Shown: positions 47,044 to 56,642 of the stretch, in pieces
Layout: the number at the start of each line of letters is the position of its first letter
How positions within the stretch are numbered: position 1 is the stretch's first letter
Source: Marinobacter nanhaiticus D15-8W
GTDB taxonomy: Bacteria; Pseudomonadota; Gammaproteobacteria; Pseudomonadales; Oleiphilaceae
Direction: 5' to 3'
DNA length: 64,000 nt
Assembly (NCBI RefSeq): GCF_036511935.1
Contig: NZ_AP028878.1
Span: 2,914,001-2,978,000, forward strand
Notes under the pieces: generated by a model
The model's input: the letters and a program-made list of their open reading frames with translations, nothing else
Database searches by the model: none
Told to the model about the DNA's origin: nothing
Program-made: the position numbers and the translations under genes

Positions 47044-49752
47044 CTATTTCTGGCGCCGCCTTTCCGATTCCCCTCTCGATGCGTCCTCGTCCGGCTCTTC
47101 GTCCAGATCGGGCAGATCATCGATATCGGAAAGATCAAAGTCCTCAAGCATGTGCTCGTCGTCTTCGACGTTCTCTGTGGCCGGTGACTCCGGCTCTTCG
47201 AGGATATCTTCGTTTTCGATGTCCAGGTCGTCCTGGTCCCGGCGCGCCTCCGCCAGGAAACGTTCGATCTCGTCGGCCTTCTCGTCGGCACCCGTCAGAT
47301 CTTCCTCGCCGGGCACTTCGGTGGAGGCTATGGGAGGTTCGACCTCATCGGGCCATTCTTCCGTACCGCTTGCTTCGTCGACGACATTCACTTCCGTCTC
47401 TTCCAGTACGGGAACATCGGCGCTGTCTGCCGCCTTGGGTCCTGGCTCTTCACTCGCGATCGGGGGTTGCTCTGACTCTGTAGACGGTTCTTCGTCATCA
47501 GCGGAGGGCTTTTCAATATCTGCTGAGGGCGCTTCAAAGTCCGCTGAGGGCTCATCCAGGTCCGTCGCAGGCACCGCTACCGGAGGCTCGGGCTCTTGCT
47601 CGTCCGCTTCAGGTAGGTCCATTTCCGCCAGGGGCTCTTCCGCCTCCGCTTCAGGCTTGTCTTCCTCCTCGGGCTCCACCACCGGCGGAACAGCCTCTGG
47701 CTCCGTCACTTCGCCTTCATCCGATGAGGCAGGCGAAGCTTCGTCAGGGGCCTCTTTCTTTTTGCGGCGTGCCGTCATGATGCCGAATGCAGCGCCACCG
47801 AGGATAACCACGCCACCAAGAGCTCCCCACACCCATAGCGGGATCTGCTCCCAGAAGGACGCTTCTTCCTCGGCAGGAGCCTCCTCTGCTGGCGTTTCCA
47901 CCTGGGAGACATCTATAGGCGACACAATATCTTCCTCTGGCTGCGCTTGAGGCTCCTCCACCGGCCCGGAAGACTGCTCCTCGACAGGTTCAGATTGAAC
48001 CGCAGGCTGTTCAGGCTCGGTAACGGGTGTCCCCTCCTCAGCTTGGGGCTGCTCTGCCGTCTCCGGGCCCAAGAGCGGTGCCTGGCCGTCCGGCTCAGAG
48101 GGCGCTTCAACATCCTCGGCTACCTTAGCGGTGGTAACCGTCGGCGCGCTAAGTGAGGTGTAGGCAGCGCCATCCGCATCGCCGCGGGGGAACTCGGCTA
48201 CGAACGGCGATGGAGCGTAGTTGAATGCCAACCCGCCATTGGTCTGACCACGGAACCTGAGCCTTACCGGATACTCGCCATCACCCTTGGACGCCGCGAT
48301 CGTAGTACGCCAGAGACCGGCTTCCTGATCGAAGGCAAGGGTTTCAAAACCAGGGTCGCCAGACTGGTCAGGCGCCCCCACCTGGATTTCGACCTCGGAT
48401 TGCTGGATATCCAGTTCCGGATGTTCGGGACGCACTTCAACCACGTAACGCGCATCGCTCCCCTGGCCTTCCGCCCTGACCTCCACATTCACCGGCGGGC
48501 GGAGGGTGACCCGGGATGCGTATTGGCGAGCGAAGGTCTTGCCGTCCGCGCTCAAGGTCAAGTCATAGGTGCCCGGTTCACTGAGTTTCTCGATGGTATC
48601 GGTGTAGACCCCATCGTCCGGCGGCGTCTCACCAGAGAGGGATTTGGTGCCCGAGCGGCCATCCTCCGTCTTCAGTGTCAGCGACACATCTAGCACACCG
48701 AGGAAGTCAGTATTGGTAATCGGCTTATCCTTCTCATAGAAGGCCGCTTCGATGGAGACCGGCTGCCCGGTATAGAAGAAGTTCGGAATCGGCGACACAG
48801 CCATGCGCAGGTCACTGACCACAGTCACCCGCGATTGCTCACCCAGTTGCCCGTCGATCTGCCAGTCACCGGCCTGGGGTTCGGTAACGGTGATCAGGTC
48901 ATATTCGCCTTCGGCGTACCAGCGCACGTTGTCAGGCGTACGCGTAACCTCGATTCGCTGGCCATCAGGAGAGATCAGGGCCAGCGGCGTCTCTTCAACC
49001 TCGCGGAAGATCAGCGCCGTGAATTCCTTGACATCGTCACTCACGGTGAAGCCATTGTCCCGGATAGGAACTTCCGGTTGCGGCGCCGCAGTATTGAGGG
49101 TTTCAGCGAACACGCGATTGAGTGATTCGGCATCCGGCGCTACGGCGAAGGTGCCGCCGGTTTCAACGGCTAACCGCTCCAGAAGGGCCAGGTCGGCATT
49201 ATCAGATAAGGCGATGGTGTGGATCGTCGCGCCGCGAGAGCGAATCCTCTCGACCACGTCGTCGAGGATGCGGTTGCGCTCGCGGGCATTGACGGTGGCC
49301 TGGGGAGAAACATCCACCACGCCGTCGGTAAGCAGGATGAAATGCGTATTGTCGAACTGGCGGTCGCCGTAGAAGTCGTCGCTGGCGACTTCCAGCGCTT
49401 CACCGATATTCGTGCGCAGTGCAACGGAGTTGATCTCGTCCGAGCGCTCAACCGCCCTGTCACGCCAATCCGGTGAAACCTCTCCCGAGGGCACCAGCAT
49501 GTTCACGTACTGGCCAAAGGTCCACACGCCGCTGCGCGCGTCTTCCGGCAGCATCCGCGCCAGCAGTCTGACGGCCGGCTGACGCAAGTTCTGGGGGTCG
49601 CTGTCCCGCATGCTCCCCGAGATGTCGACGACAATACGCACATCCTTCGCAGGCGGAAGCGGAGGCACCTCCTCAGCGGAGGACGCGCCCGCGAAGATCA
49701 CCAGAAGCAGGAGAAATAAGACGAGATACTGAGGCCGAAGAACTGTTCTCAT
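47044..49752 (-). CDS. membrane-anchored vWA protein with long acidic tail
   Basis: A 902-residue protein. A signal peptide (cleavage near residue 26) precedes a vWA domain with an intact MIDAS: DISGSM at residues 43-48 and LLTDGVVDVS. Ig-like beta regions follow to about residue 520, then a Pro/Glu/Gln-rich linker. One membrane segment lies near residues 648-670 (IPLWVWGALGGVVILGGAAFGIM), followed by RRKKK and a very acidic cytoplasmic tail with repeats such as EAPSADIEKPSADDEEPS. So the vWA part faces the periplasm and the tail the cytoplasm. It may serve the MoxR system next to it, but the function is not known. Confidence 0.85.
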   Translation of the reverse strand: MRTVLRPQYLVLFLLLLVIFAGASSAEEVPPLPPAKDVRIVVDISGSMRDSDPQNLRQPAVRLLARMLPEDARSGVWTFGQYVNMLVPSGEVSPDWRDRAVERSDEINSVALRTNIGEALEVASDDFYGDRQFDNTHFILLTDGVVDVSPQATVNARERNRILDDVVERIRSRGATIHTIALSDNADLALLERLAVETGGTFAVAPDAESLNRVFAETLNTAAPQPEVPIRDNGFTVSDDVKEFTALIFREVEETPLALISPDGQRIEVTRTPDNVRWYAEGEYDLITVTEPQAGDWQIDGQLGEQSRVTVVSDLRMAVSPIPNFFYTGQPVSIEAAFYEKDKPITNTDFLGVLDVSLTLKTEDGRSGTKSLSGETPPDDGVYTDTIEKLSEPGTYDLTLSADGKTFARQYASRVTLRPPVNVEVRAEGQGSDARYVVEVRPEHPELDIQQSEVEIQVGAPDQSGDPGFETLAFDQEAGLWRTTIAASKGDGEYPVRLRFRGQTNGGLAFNYAPSPFVAEFPRGDADGAAYTSLSAPTVTTAKVAEDVEAPSEPDGQAPLLGPETAEQPQAEEGTPVTEPEQPAVQSEPVEEQSSGPVEEPQAQPEEDIVSPIDVSQVETPAEEAPAEEEASFWEQIPLWVWGALGGVVILGGAAFGIMTARRKKKEAPDEASPASSDEGEVTEPEAVPPVVEPEEEDKPEAEAEEPLAEMDLPEADEQEPEPPVAVPATDLDEPSADFEAPSADIEKPSADDEEPSTESEQPPIASEEPGPKAADSADVPVLEETEVNVVDEASGTEEWPDEVEPPIASTEVPGEEDLTGADEKADEIERFLAEARRDQDDLDIENEDILEEPESPATENVEDDEHMLEDFDLSDIDDLPDLDEEPDEDASRGESERRRQK

Positions 49753-49785
49753 GTTGTTGGTTTCTATCGGATCAGTGAATGAATG

Positions 49786-50160
49786 TCAGGCTGCCTTGCG
49801 GCGACTCCGGATACGTACCCGAACCAGGTCCAGTATCCACACGATAAACAGGCAGGCGCCAGCCAATGCCATGTTGGAAAACGCCCGGGTGGATTCTTCC
49901 ACGTGCCCCAGGATGCCTTCATAGCCGCCATGGAGCCAGGCTGGAATCCACCAGTTCACCGCTTCGGATGATTCTACGGGCGTCAGGAAGAACACGATCA
50001 GCGCTGCCTGTATCAGGGTGCGAACGCCATAGATGGGAATGATTCGGAGAAGACGGGAGAAAAGATAGAAAAACAGAACGAATGCGACTGCATATACCGT
50101 CCAGAAAATGGCGTAGGCCATTTGCGCGTCCGCATTCATACCCAGTTGTTGTTCAATCAC
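49786..50160 (-). CDS. small integral membrane protein of unknown function
   Basis: A 124-residue protein with three hydrophobic segments (AIFWTVYAVAFVLFFYLFSRLL; VRTLIQAALIVFFLTPV; NMALAGACLFIVWILDLV) and a basic C-terminus RVRIRSRRKAA. It has no known motif. It lies 33 bases before the large vWA gene and abuts ycgN, so it may belong to either unit; close spacing to the vWA gene favours a role with it. Confidence 0.7.
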   Translation of the reverse strand: MIEQQLGMNADAQMAYAIFWTVYAVAFVLFFYLFSRLLRIIPIYGVRTLIQAALIVFFLTPVESSEAVNWWIPAWLHGGYEGILGHVEESTRAFSNMALAGACLFIVWILDLVRVRIRSRRKAA

Positions 50161-50622
50161 TTAGAGTACCCAATGAATGATGTGTTCTTCCCAATCGGCC
50201 TCATCAACTTCCGCGTTGGAAACCGTCCTGTATCTCACCGAAACCTGGGCCTCGTGTACGCTGTCCGGGTCGCCCGAAACCAGCGGGTGCCAGTCAGGTA
50301 GCGGTTTATCTTCCGCCAGCAACCGATAGGCGCAGGTCCGCGGCAGCCAGTGGAAATCCTGCATACTATCAGGTCCAAAAACAACGGGCGAAAGCACAAT
50401 ACAATCAGGTACTTTTTGCTGGCGCGTGCTGTAAACCGTGCACTGGCAGGTATCGCCATCCATGTATTCACAGGCCAGGTCGGTGTAGTACACCTCCCCG
50501 GTGTCTTCATCTTCCAGCTTGGTGAGGCAGCACTTGCCGCAGCCGTCACAGAGCGACTCCCACTCTGCGGGCGACATTTCATGGAAACGCTTACGTTGCC
50601 AGAAAGGGATCTGCGCGATCAT
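50161..50622 (-). CDS. ycgN: YcgN family Cys-cluster protein (UPF0260)
   Basis: A 153-residue cytoplasmic protein. Clustered Cys residues (CDGCGKCCLTK, CEYM, TCQCTVY) form a likely metal or Fe-S site, as in UPF0260/YcgN proteins. Its start overlaps the stop of ycgL as ATGA, the usual pairing in gammaproteobacteria. The biochemical role is not established. Confidence 0.93.
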   Translation of the reverse strand: MIAQIPFWQRKRFHEMSPAEWESLCDGCGKCCLTKLEDEDTGEVYYTDLACEYMDGDTCQCTVYSTRQQKVPDCIVLSPVVFGPDSMQDFHWLPRTCAYRLLAEDKPLPDWHPLVSGDPDSVHEAQVSVRYRTVSNAEVDEADWEEHIIHWVL

Positions 50623-50912
50623 TCCGGGTGCGATTTCAGCTTCTGCTTGAATTCGACGATGTATTCGTCCTGCTCTTCCGGGAGCTGCAGATAGAAGTCC
50701 TTTTCCTCGATGGCTTCCAGCACGTCCTTGCCGCTTGTGCGCGCCAGTTTCCGATCCTCTGTCAGCAGGAGATCCATCGCGTGTTGGGGGGCACCAAAAA
50801 TGGCGCGTAGCGCTTCAGGCAGGTCATCCCACTTCTGGCCCCGCCTGACGAAAATATAGGTATCCGCCTTCGTGCCGCTGCGGAATACGGAAACAAACTG
50901 TCTTTCTGCCAT
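50619..50912 (-). CDS. ycgL: YcgL domain protein
   Basis: A 97-residue protein matching the YcgL fold: VFRSGTKADTYIFVRRGQKWDDLPEAL, then DLLLTEDRKLARTSGKDVLEAIEEKDFYLQLP. The function is unknown. It is translationally coupled to ycgN and lies 53 bases after rnd, a conserved order in Pseudomonas relatives. Confidence 0.93.
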   Translation of the reverse strand: MAERQFVSVFRSGTKADTYIFVRRGQKWDDLPEALRAIFGAPQHAMDLLLTEDRKLARTSGKDVLEAIEEKDFYLQLPEEQDEYIVEFKQKLKSHPE

Positions 50913-50965
50913 TAAATCAACTTTCTTCAGCTGTTAAACGAGCGGCCTATCGCGCCGTAACCAAA

Positions 50966-52105
50966 CTAGCGTTGGAGGGACGCGTTGCCGTTCACGAGAT
51001 TATCCACGTCGTCCAGTACCGGGTGCAGCAACTCGCCGCGCCAGCCCTCTCGGAAAAATCGACCCGAGTCGTCTGAATGCCTGCAGCGAATAAAGGCCTC
51101 TATCCGCCGGCGCGGTGCCAACAGTTCGATCGGCACCTCGCGTTCTTCCGCCACGTGCCGGAGCAGACCTTTGACCTGCTTGAACAGGCCTTGCTCCTCC
51201 CGTGTCAGTGGGGGTTCGATTCTATCAGCATTCGGCTCCGCTGACCTGCCCCGCTCCACACACTCCAGGATCTTGTCGGCGTACCGCCGAACCACCACCG
51301 GCGGCACATCAGCCACCGCACCCAAGGCCCCCTTGCTGGTGGGCATGCGCTCGGCGATGCCAATCAGCACCGGATCAGCCAGTACGCGGCCCCGGGGCCG
51401 ATCACGCTGTCGGCATTCGGCTTCCCGCCAGTCGGCAAGACACTTGAGCACCGCCTGTTGGCGTGGGCTCAACTGCCAACCACCCCGGATGCGGAGATAA
51501 TAGTTTTGCGGATCGGACTGACTGGCAAGTTCGGATGCAAAGCGGTCGCTTTCCTCGATCCAGGCCTGGTAGAGGTCCCGTGATTCGAGCAGTAACCGGA
51601 GGCGTTCATGCATCGGCAGCAGGTAGCGAATATCCTCAAGCGCATAGCGGCACTGGGCATCGGATAGCGGACGGGCCAGCCAGTCAGAACGAGTGGCGGA
51701 TTTGTCGATCTCCACATCGAAGAGATTATCAACCATCCGCGCGTAACCCACCGAGAACCCTAACCCTGCAAGAGCGGCGGCTATCTGCAAATCCAGAACA
51801 TACCGGGGTTCGAGATCCAGCCACTGCCGGAAGAGTTCGAGGTCCTCGCTCATGGCGTAGAGCAGCTTGGGGCGCTTTGGATCGCTCAAGCAGCTCCTGA
51901 AGCCTTCGGAGGCCTCGGCAACCGAGGGTTCAACCAGACGGAGATCGTCGTCGAGCCCAAGTTGGACCAGACCGGGGATCGGGAAGAAGGTGTTGACGCG
52001 CTCGAACTCGGTATCCAGCGCAAGGGGGGTGTCGCTTCGGGAAGCCAGCCAGTCATCCAGTTCGGACGCTGTTTCCAGCCAACGCACAGCCTTATCGTTG
52101 CTCAT
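50966..52105 (-). CDS. rnd: ribonuclease D
   Basis: A 379-residue 3'-5' exoribonuclease that matures tRNA 3' ends. The DEDDy catalytic residues appear as LALDTEFERV, LYAMSEDLEL and CRYALEDIRYL, followed by an HRDC domain (QAVLKCLADWREAECRQRDRPRG). The ATG at 52105 (MSNDKAVRWLE) gives the E. coli length; an in-frame TTG eight codons earlier is less likely. Confidence 0.95.
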   Translation of the reverse strand: MSNDKAVRWLETASELDDWLASRSDTPLALDTEFERVNTFFPIPGLVQLGLDDDLRLVEPSVAEASEGFRSCLSDPKRPKLLYAMSEDLELFRQWLDLEPRYVLDLQIAAALAGLGFSVGYARMVDNLFDVEIDKSATRSDWLARPLSDAQCRYALEDIRYLLPMHERLRLLLESRDLYQAWIEESDRFASELASQSDPQNYYLRIRGGWQLSPRQQAVLKCLADWREAECRQRDRPRGRVLADPVLIGIAERMPTSKGALGAVADVPPVVVRRYADKILECVERGRSAEPNADRIEPPLTREEQGLFKQVKGLLRHVAEEREVPIELLAPRRRIEAFIRCRHSDDSGRFFREGWRGELLHPVLDDVDNLVNGNASLQR

Positions 52106-52162
52106 GGTTTCGTCCAGTCGATTCAGCAAGCTTTGGAATAACGCAGAGGAATGGGCGCCCCG

Positions 52163-52765
52163 TTAGTCTGCGAGAGGTTTGCGACCGCGGAAAGCGTGGC
52201 TCAGGGTGAAGCCATCCACATAGCCCAGTTCGCCGCCGACGGGGATACCGTGTGCCAGTCGCGTTATCAGCACATTCTGTCCCTCCAGCCGGTCAGCAAT
52301 GTAATGCGCTGTAGCTTCACCCTCAACCGTGGGATTCGTCGCCAGGATCAGTTCGGTGACCCCTTCCCCCCGTACGCGCTTGAGCAGCTGCTCGATACCG
52401 ATCTCCTGGGGGCCGATACCATCGATAGGCGATAAATGCCCCATCAATACGAAATAACTGCCGTCATAATAGCCGGCCTGCTCGATAGCCAACAGGTCTG
52501 AAGGGCTCTCGACGACACACAGGGTACCGGTACGACGTTTTTCATCGGCGCAAAGGTTACAGATTTCGGTATCGGCGAAGTTCTGGCACGAGTTGCATCG
52601 GCGAACGCCAGACATGGCACCCTGCAGCGCAGTGGCAAGGCGCTCGCCACCACCCCTGCCCCGTTCAAGGAGATGGAAAGCCATGCGCTGCGCAGTTTTC
52701 TGGCCAACACCGGGCAGGCAGCGCAGCGATTCCACCAGTTCATCGACGAGGGGACTAAAGGCCAT
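52163..52765 (-). CDS. recR: recombination mediator RecR
   Basis: A 200-residue protein. Features in order: helix-hairpin-helix ([20 protein letters not shown]), a four-Cys zinc finger ([16 protein letters not shown]), and a Toprim domain ([34 protein letters not shown]). With RecF/RecO it loads RecA on gapped DNA. The order dnaX-ybaB-recR is conserved widely. Confidence 0.97.
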   Translation of the reverse strand: MAFSPLVDELVESLRCLPGVGQKTAQRMAFHLLERGRGGGERLATALQGAMSGVRRCNSCQNFADTEICNLCADEKRRTGTLCVVESPSDLLAIEQAGYYDGSYFVLMGHLSPIDGIGPQEIGIEQLLKRVRGEGVTELILATNPTVEGEATAHYIADRLEGQNVLITRLAHGIPVGGELGYVDGFTLSHAFRGRKPLAD

Positions 52766-52871
52766 CAAAGAACCTCTGAATACATGGCATCACCGGCCTC
52801 TGACTTCCTGTATGCATGACCGCTTACAGGCTGTAGCTTGCAGATCAATAGAGTGCTTACCTCGCCCCGGG

Positions 52872-53195
52872 TCAGAACGGCATCTTGAAGCCGGGCGGCA
52901 TACCCATCTCGGACGCCATGCCGGACATGCGGTCCTTCTGGGATTCCTCCACGCGACGCACGGCGTCGTTGACAGCCGCCGCCAACAGGTCCTCGAGAAC
53001 GTCCTTTTCTTCAGTCAGCAGGGACGGGTCGATCTCCACATTGCGCACATCGTGACGACCGGTCATGGTGACCTTGACCAGCCCGGCACCGGCTTCACCG
53101 GTAACCTCCGCCTTCTCGGCCTCTTCCTGCATGCGCTTGAACTCTTCCTGCATCTTCTGGGCCTGTTTCATCAGGTCGCCCATACCTTTCATCAT
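52872..53195 (-). CDS. ybaB: nucleoid-associated protein YbaB/EbfC
   Basis: A 107-residue protein from the ATG at 53195, which has GAGGT seven bases ahead ([19 protein letters not shown]). The open frame to 53342 overlaps the dnaX 3' end and is not needed. Hallmarks include an N-terminal helix with QAQKMQEE and [26 protein letters not shown]. It binds DNA as a dimer. Confidence 0.96.
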   Translation of the reverse strand: MMKGMGDLMKQAQKMQEEFKRMQEEAEKAEVTGEAGAGLVKVTMTGRHDVRNVEIDPSLLTEEKDVLEDLLAAAVNDAVRRVEESQKDRMSGMASEMGMPPGFKMPF

Positions 53196-53301
53196 GGCTC
53201 TCACCTCGGTATTCGTGGATCTGTCTGCGGATTTGCGGTGCCCGCCGACCGATTTCAAGCCTGCACCGATTACGGCTCTGCAACGCTGCTCGTAGGTCTC
53301 G

Positions 53302-55416
53302 CTAAACAGGCTCGATACTGCCTTCGACAATCGTGCCCTCAAAGCGGTTCACGATATTCTGAACAATCGGATCATCCGCAATCGCCGATTCGGCAGCTTG
53401 CTGCCGGGCAATACGTGCACGCTCGGCAAACGCGGCCGGCGTTTCCGGGCCAGGCTCGCCTTCTTCAACCTGAAGCGACAGCTCCTCGCCAAAGTAAGTA
53501 GAGCATGCCTCCGCGATACGGCCTTTGTGGCGGTCAGTCAGCAAACGGGCATGACCGGAGTCCAGGGTTAGCACGATGCTCTGGCCATCTTTACGGAAGG
53601 CCGCTTGACTGGCCAGGTTGCCAGCCATACCCGACAGTTTCAGCGCCCGGAAATCCCGTTGCCACTCGAAATCCGCAGGGCTTACCGTATCACCTTCCCC
53701 GGTACCTTTCTCTGTGGCTGGCTGCGGTTCAGCCTGCGCAACCGGTGACGACTGGGGTTGTTCGGGTTGCTTGGCAGCCGACTCTGCTGCCGCTTCCGGT
53801 TGCGTACCTACCGTGTTTTCATTGATCGGGCGTGCGTCATCGGCGCCGGGTATAGCGTCTGGAGACGGCTGCGAGTCCTCGATCGACGGCGCTTCGTTGA
53901 CCGGCACCGGATCCGCATCGCCCTGGCCTATGTCGTAATCATCGTCCCCATCGGCGGTGAGAGACGGATCGTCATAGGCACTCAGCGGGATATCATCCGG
54001 CTGGGAGGATGTTTCTGGGGTCTCGTCGACTGTCGTCGCATTCGAAGCCGACTGCGGTGCCACCGGCTGGGGCTGAGGGGCTGGCTCCGTTGGTGCTTCG
54101 GATTGCGGCGCCGGTGTTACAGGCTCAGATACGGGAGCGGTCGGAGCCGCGGCGGCAGGCGGTTCCTGCGAAGCGGACTGCACCTCGTTCGACTCCCCGG
54201 CATTCTCTGGCTGGGGCGCGGTCGCGTTAACCTGAGTCGCAGGCGCAGGTTCGGGGTCATCCTGACGGGGCTCAATGCCGCCCTGCCCCTGGGCTCCGCC
54301 ATTAGCGGCTGCCGGTGGATCACGACGATCCGACCCGGGGCGGAAGGTAAGCATCCGCAGCAATGCCATTTCAAAGCCCATGCGCGCATCCGGGGTAATC
54401 GCCAGATCCTTACGGCCAATCAGTGCCGCCTGGTAGAACAGCTGGGCATCTTCCGCACTGAGCTGTTTCGCGACGGCCTTGACCTGGTCCGCGTCGCCCA
54501 TGGCGTTGTCGGCACTGCCTGGCACCACCTGCTCCAGCGTTACCCGGTGGAACAGTGAGAGCAAGTCGCTGAGGATTACACTGTAGTCCGGCGCAAACTC
54601 GGCAATCCGGTTCACTTCGGACAACATGCCCGGGCCATCCCCCTTGACCAGGGCCTCGACGATTCGCTGGATGTCTCGCTGGTCGATGGTGCCGAGCATC
54701 GCGCTGACATCACTCGCTGCCAGCTTCTGGTTGCCGAAGGCGATGGCCTGGTCGGTCAGGCTCAGGGCGTCCCGCATACTGCCATCGGCCGCGCGGGCAA
54801 GCAGCCAGAGCGCCGGCTCTTCGTAAGGGATGGTCTCTTCGGTCAGCACATGGTTGAGGTGCCCGACGATATGCTCGGGTGTCATGCGCTTGAGATTGAA
54901 CTGCAGGCACCGGGACAGGATGGTCACCGGCAGCTTCTGCGGATCGGTGGTCGCGAACAGGAACTTGACGTGATCGGGGGGCTCTTCCAGCGTCTTCAAC
55001 AGGGCGTTGAAACTTGAGTTGGAGAGCATGTGCACTTCGTCGATCAGGTAGATCTTGAAGCGCCCGCGGGTCGGCGCGTACTGCACATTATCCAGCAGCT
55101 CGCGCATATCCTCGACCTTGGTCCGCGATGCCGCATCGATTTCGATCAGGTCGACGAAACGGCCACCCAGCACTTCCTGGCAGGTATCGCACTCACCGCA
55201 GGGGTTGGACGTAATACCCGTCTCGCAGTTGAGGCAGCGTGCCAGCAACCGGCCGATCGTGGTCTTCCCGACCCCGCGGGTGCCGGTAAACAGGTAGGCG
55301 TGGTGCAGGCGTTGATGGTCCAGCGCGTGAACAAGCGCCTTGAGCACATGCTCCTGACCGACCATGTCCTGAAATGTTTTTGGCCGCCACTTACGGGCCA
55401 GAACCTGATAGCTCAT
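53302..55416 (-). CDS. dnaX: DNA polymerase III tau/gamma subunit
   Basis: A 704-residue clamp-loader ATPase. It starts [20 protein letters not shown] at 55416 (a GTG four codons earlier is open). Walker A is GTRGVGKTT, the zinc cluster [19 protein letters not shown], Walker B LIDEVHML, and SRCLQF follows. A long Pro/Ala/Gln linker (about residues 375-565) precedes the C-terminal tau domain. No A-rich slippery heptamer like E. coli's was noticed, so a separate gamma product is not predicted by eye. It lies downstream of the SRP RNA gene. Confidence 0.96.
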   Translation of the reverse strand: MSYQVLARKWRPKTFQDMVGQEHVLKALVHALDHQRLHHAYLFTGTRGVGKTTIGRLLARCLNCETGITSNPCGECDTCQEVLGGRFVDLIEIDAASRTKVEDMRELLDNVQYAPTRGRFKIYLIDEVHMLSNSSFNALLKTLEEPPDHVKFLFATTDPQKLPVTILSRCLQFNLKRMTPEHIVGHLNHVLTEETIPYEEPALWLLARAADGSMRDALSLTDQAIAFGNQKLAASDVSAMLGTIDQRDIQRIVEALVKGDGPGMLSEVNRIAEFAPDYSVILSDLLSLFHRVTLEQVVPGSADNAMGDADQVKAVAKQLSAEDAQLFYQAALIGRKDLAITPDARMGFEMALLRMLTFRPGSDRRDPPAAANGGAQGQGGIEPRQDDPEPAPATQVNATAPQPENAGESNEVQSASQEPPAAAAPTAPVSEPVTPAPQSEAPTEPAPQPQPVAPQSASNATTVDETPETSSQPDDIPLSAYDDPSLTADGDDDYDIGQGDADPVPVNEAPSIEDSQPSPDAIPGADDARPINENTVGTQPEAAAESAAKQPEQPQSSPVAQAEPQPATEKGTGEGDTVSPADFEWQRDFRALKLSGMAGNLASQAAFRKDGQSIVLTLDSGHARLLTDRHKGRIAEACSTYFGEELSLQVEEGEPGPETPAAFAERARIARQQAAESAIADDPIVQNIVNRFEGTIVEGSIEPV

Positions 55417-55617
55417 CGAATGCGTCACGGTACCGTTTCAATTGGCGCTAACGATAGCATGGACCGGCGTCGATAAGAAGGAAACGCGAGCGCGCCCAAC
55501 CATCTCGCCGCCACAGCGAAAGAGCGTCAACAGCTTGAAAAAATGGATGTTATCGAAAAGTGGAACTTGCCGGCCTGGACCGGACGGAAAGGGAATAACG
55601 AACAGGGGATAAAACTG

Positions 55618-55731
55618 GGGGTGACTCCACCAGCGACACTCCGGCACACAAGTCCACCGCTTCGGCTGCTCCCTTCCGGGCCTGACCGGGTTCACGGTTT
55701 ATCGTTGCGGAGGCACCGGCGGAGCCACCAT
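55618..55731 (-). ncRNA. ffs: signal recognition particle 4.5S RNA
   Basis: On the minus strand the SRP domain IV hallmark GGTCAGGCCCGGAAGGGAGC is at about 55667-55688, followed by AGCC. The ends GGTGGCTCC (55729 side) and GGAGTCACC (55620 side) pair with a G-U, giving the usual ~110-nt single hairpin. Its place just upstream of dnaX is conserved in Pseudomonas and relatives. It binds Ffh for co-translational targeting. Exact ends are approximate. Confidence 0.94.
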
Positions 55732-55813
55732 AACGTTCCGGGATTGCCCCGGATGCGGCGCGCATCTTAGCAGGCCGCTCCCGGTGCATCAACGGATTTT
55801 TTGGCCCTTTAGA

Positions 55814-56518
55814 TCAGATCGCCAAGCCCTGGATCGGATCGCGGCGGAACCAGCAGGCGATGCTGTAGCGGGTGCGCTGCGCCGCGAGGACTTCGTGGGG
55901 CATGTCCTCGCTGACAAAAATAGCCACTCGGCCGGCTTCCGGCAGCACGCTGCCACAAACCTCGTTCGGGTTCTCCCGGTTGAACACCTGTAGCAGGCCG
56001 CCATCCGTCAAAACCCAGTCTTCGTTCAGGTAGAGTACCAGGCTGATAATCCGGGACGACCGGCCATGGAAGCTGTCCAGATGACGACGATAGAAATCGC
56101 CGGGCTCGTAAGTGGCGTAATGGGCCTCGAAGCGCCTGAGTCCCAGGAAGAGTCGCTGATTCAGCCCGGCCTGGATCTGCTCGAAAAGATCGAAGAGCGC
56201 TCGCTGGGCTTCGGTTTGACCATTTAGCCAGGCGATCTGGTCACGTCGAACCGAGCGATCCTGGACATGATCCTTCCCTCGTCCGATACCGGCACTATCC
56301 ATGGCTTCACAACGGTGGAGAGTCTTCACTTCCTGGCGCAGCTGTCCGACCAGGTGTGTCGGTACGAGCGAGGCGATGGATTGTGTAGTCCAACCAAACT
56401 CCGCCAGCTCATCCGACACGGTGTCGAGCCATTGTTCCAATTCCGTCGCCCTGTCGGCATCGGGCCATTGGAGGGCGGCACCGTGATCAAAGGTCGTGTC
56501 GATAGGTGTAGCGGGCAT
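55814..56518 (-). CDS. 2-oxoglutarate/Fe(II)-dependent oxygenase
   Basis: A 234-residue prolyl-4-hydroxylase-like oxygenase. The facial triad is His146 and Asp148 in RRHLDSF with His208 in DMPHEV; Arg in QRTRYSIACWF near 216-218 should bind 2-oxoglutarate. GAGGAACC precedes the ATG. The substrate is unknown; proteins of this group include ribosomal-protein and translation-factor hydroxylases. Confidence 0.9.
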   Translation of the reverse strand: MPATPIDTTFDHGAALQWPDADRATELEQWLDTVSDELAEFGWTTQSIASLVPTHLVGQLRQEVKTLHRCEAMDSAGIGRGKDHVQDRSVRRDQIAWLNGQTEAQRALFDLFEQIQAGLNQRLFLGLRRFEAHYATYEPGDFYRRHLDSFHGRSSRIISLVLYLNEDWVLTDGGLLQVFNRENPNEVCGSVLPEAGRVAIFVSEDMPHEVLAAQRTRYSIACWFRRDPIQGLAI

Positions 56519-56642
56519 GGCGGTTCCTCGTACGCGAATGGCGCGAGTTTACGACGAAACCGCCCTGCCCGCTGCATTTTTAACCAGACGGGAGGTAAGG
56601 AATGATCCTTACCCTGTCGGCCATATCGGGTGCCAGGCTATA

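Noticed and set aside
47009..47950. Ser-rich 313-codon plus-strand frame
   Set aside because: Produced by reading the complement of the Glu/Asp-rich tail codons of the large vWA gene; low complexity, not a gene.
53302..55416. Programmed frameshift in dnaX producing gamma
   Set aside because: No A-rich slippery heptamer with a downstream stem was seen; cannot be claimed from the sequence by eye.
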